A stretch of DNA of 64,000 bases. It comes from Saccharomyces mikatae IFO 1815. Taxonomy: Eukaryota; Ascomycota; Saccharomycetes; Saccharomycetales; Saccharomycetaceae. The position numbers and the translations under genes were made by a program. The stretch spans positions 620,001 through 684,000 of the forward strand of contig NC_079261.1 of NCBI RefSeq assembly GCF_947241705.1, in the 5' to 3' direction. A model generated the notes under the pieces. It did not search any database, was not told the origin of the DNA, and was given only the letters and a program-made list of their open reading frames with translations. Positions 63,173 to 64,000 of this stretch are shown here, one piece after another. Numbering within the stretch: position 1 is the first letter of the stretch; each line of letters begins with the position of its first letter.

Positions 63173-64000
63173 TTACACGTCTGTGCTTTGGGCTCGAAGC
63201 AAGTCATTCGATTCTGGGGGTCTTTTTGTTTTCGCGTTTAGTTTTGTTTTCGACTTTGCCTTTTTTCCTTTCTTCTTCTTTTTTATAACTATAACTTCTT
63301 CAGAATCAGAACAATTATCCTTATTGGCCTGTAAACTGAGTTGGGCTTTTAAGCGGTTTAACTCTAAGTCTTCTTCTTCCCTGAAGGTGTGATTTTGTTG
63401 GGATTCTTTTTCTACATTACTTGATGCTTCAAAATTGGAAAAGTCAAAATTTTCAAGTTCGGAATGCATTCTCAAATTAATTTTGTCCTTTTTCGATGAT
63501 GCTTGAGTTAAATGGCTTTCATGGGGTTTCTGAACAGTGTCTTTCTTTTTTGAAATAACTTCAATAACAGATTGATCAGATAAGACTTCAACCCTGTTCT
63601 TCTTCTTTCCCTTCTTACTTGTCTTGCCATTTTTAACCGTGAGTAAACTTAAAGAATTCAGAGTATTTCCAGGTCTATTCAATCTAATAGTTTCTGGCTT
63701 TTGTTCAGTACTATCCTCTTCATTCAAATTCAATAAATCTTTAGATTTATTAATGTTTCCTTCATCTTCTTCACCTAGGTAATAAGGATTTGCCATTCGT
63801 TCCTTTTCTCTTTCAACCTCAAAAGGATTGTCAGGGTTATTCAATTTTTCTTTTTCTTCATACGGAATATCAGAATATTCAATGAGTTCTGATTCACCTT
63901 GCTTCTCAATTGAGATGTCCGATATCATGTCACTCATCAAATCACTTTTTTGATCATCTAACAATTGATCAGCTACCTCTTTGGTCAAAAATGGAGTCTC
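63173..64000 (-). CDS. APL5: AP-3 adaptor delta subunit Apl5, C-terminal part
   Basis: The frame is open from the right edge of the window to a stop at 63173, giving the last 275 residues. The start lies beyond 64000. Apl5 is delta-adaptin of the AP-3 coat that carries alkaline phosphatase and Vam3 from Golgi to vacuole. The visible part is the charged hinge and ear: acidic (EEREDD-like stretches, PYYLGEEDEG), then Lys-rich (KKKKKGKKAKSKTK), ending in ESNDLLRAQSTDV. The last block matches the S. cerevisiae C-terminus. Its position after DDC1 supports the call. The adaptin helical repeat domain is outside the window. Confidence 0.9.
   Translation of the reverse strand, partial: ETPFLTKEVADQLLDDQKSDLMSDMISDISIEKQGESELIEYSDIPYEEKEKLNNPDNPFEVEREKERMANPYYLGEEDEGNINKSKDLLNLNEEDSTEQKPETIRLNRPGNTLNSLSLLTVKNGKTSKKGKKKNRVEVLSDQSVIEVISKKKDTVQKPHESHLTQASSKKDKINLRMHSELENFDFSNFEASSNVEKESQQNHTFREEEDLELNRLKAQLSLQANKDNCSDSEEVIVIKKKKKGKKAKSKTKLNAKTKRPPESNDLLRAQSTDV

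Overview
The window is nuclear DNA of a budding yeast of the Saccharomyces sensu stricto group. Almost every gene is recognisable as a close relative of an S. cerevisiae chromosome XVI left-arm gene, in the same order, from SVS1 (YPL163C) to APL5 (YPL195W), here read in the opposite orientation. Proteins match the S. cerevisiae sequences as I remember them at very roughly 75-97%, which is too divergent for S. cerevisiae and probably for S. paradoxus. S. mikatae, S. jurei, S. kudriavzevii, S. arboricola and the S. uvarum/eubayanus pair remain possible, and I cannot choose between them without a search.

Layout. 1-9.8 kb: the 3' end of SVS1 (cell wall), MLH3 (mismatch repair/meiosis), SET6 and ATG29 (convergent, 3' ends overlapping), REV3 (DNA polymerase zeta). 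9.8-14 kb: MRX4, MEX67, DAP1. 14-16.4 kb: a gene desert that holds a decayed OYE3. 16.4-29.9 kb: COX10, MRPL40, NIP100, SPT14 (with a 17-nt first exon and a 95-nt intron), TRE1, a 2-kb upstream region, CUP9 and CBC2. 30-32.2 kb: a tRNA-Glu(UUC) gene with a graveyard of Ty LTR relics on its upstream side: two near full-length delta LTRs, fragments of an older one, a 253-bp unit with perfect 35-bp inverted ends, a Ty3-type sigma LTR with a 5-bp target duplication 17 bp from the tRNA, and a short piece of the EPL1 coding sequence fused to an LTR end. 32.6-42.9 kb: PPQ1, TCO89, CTI6, RTT10. 43-50.8 kb: RTC6, MRN1, UIP4, MF(ALPHA)1 with three alpha-factor repeats, POS5. 51-64 kb: GUP2, COA2, NAB3, MIY1, PRM3, RSA1, DDC1 and the C-terminal part of APL5.

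The genes are ordinary, independently transcribed yeast housekeeping and regulatory genes. Functional links between neighbours are loose. Several act in mitochondria (MRX4, COX10, MRPL40, RTC6, POS5, COA2). Two act in the mating programme (MF(ALPHA)1, PRM3). Three act in DNA maintenance (MLH3, REV3, DDC1). Departures from the S. cerevisiae layout are the lost OYE3, the shorter alpha-factor gene and the LTR/EPL1 cluster.
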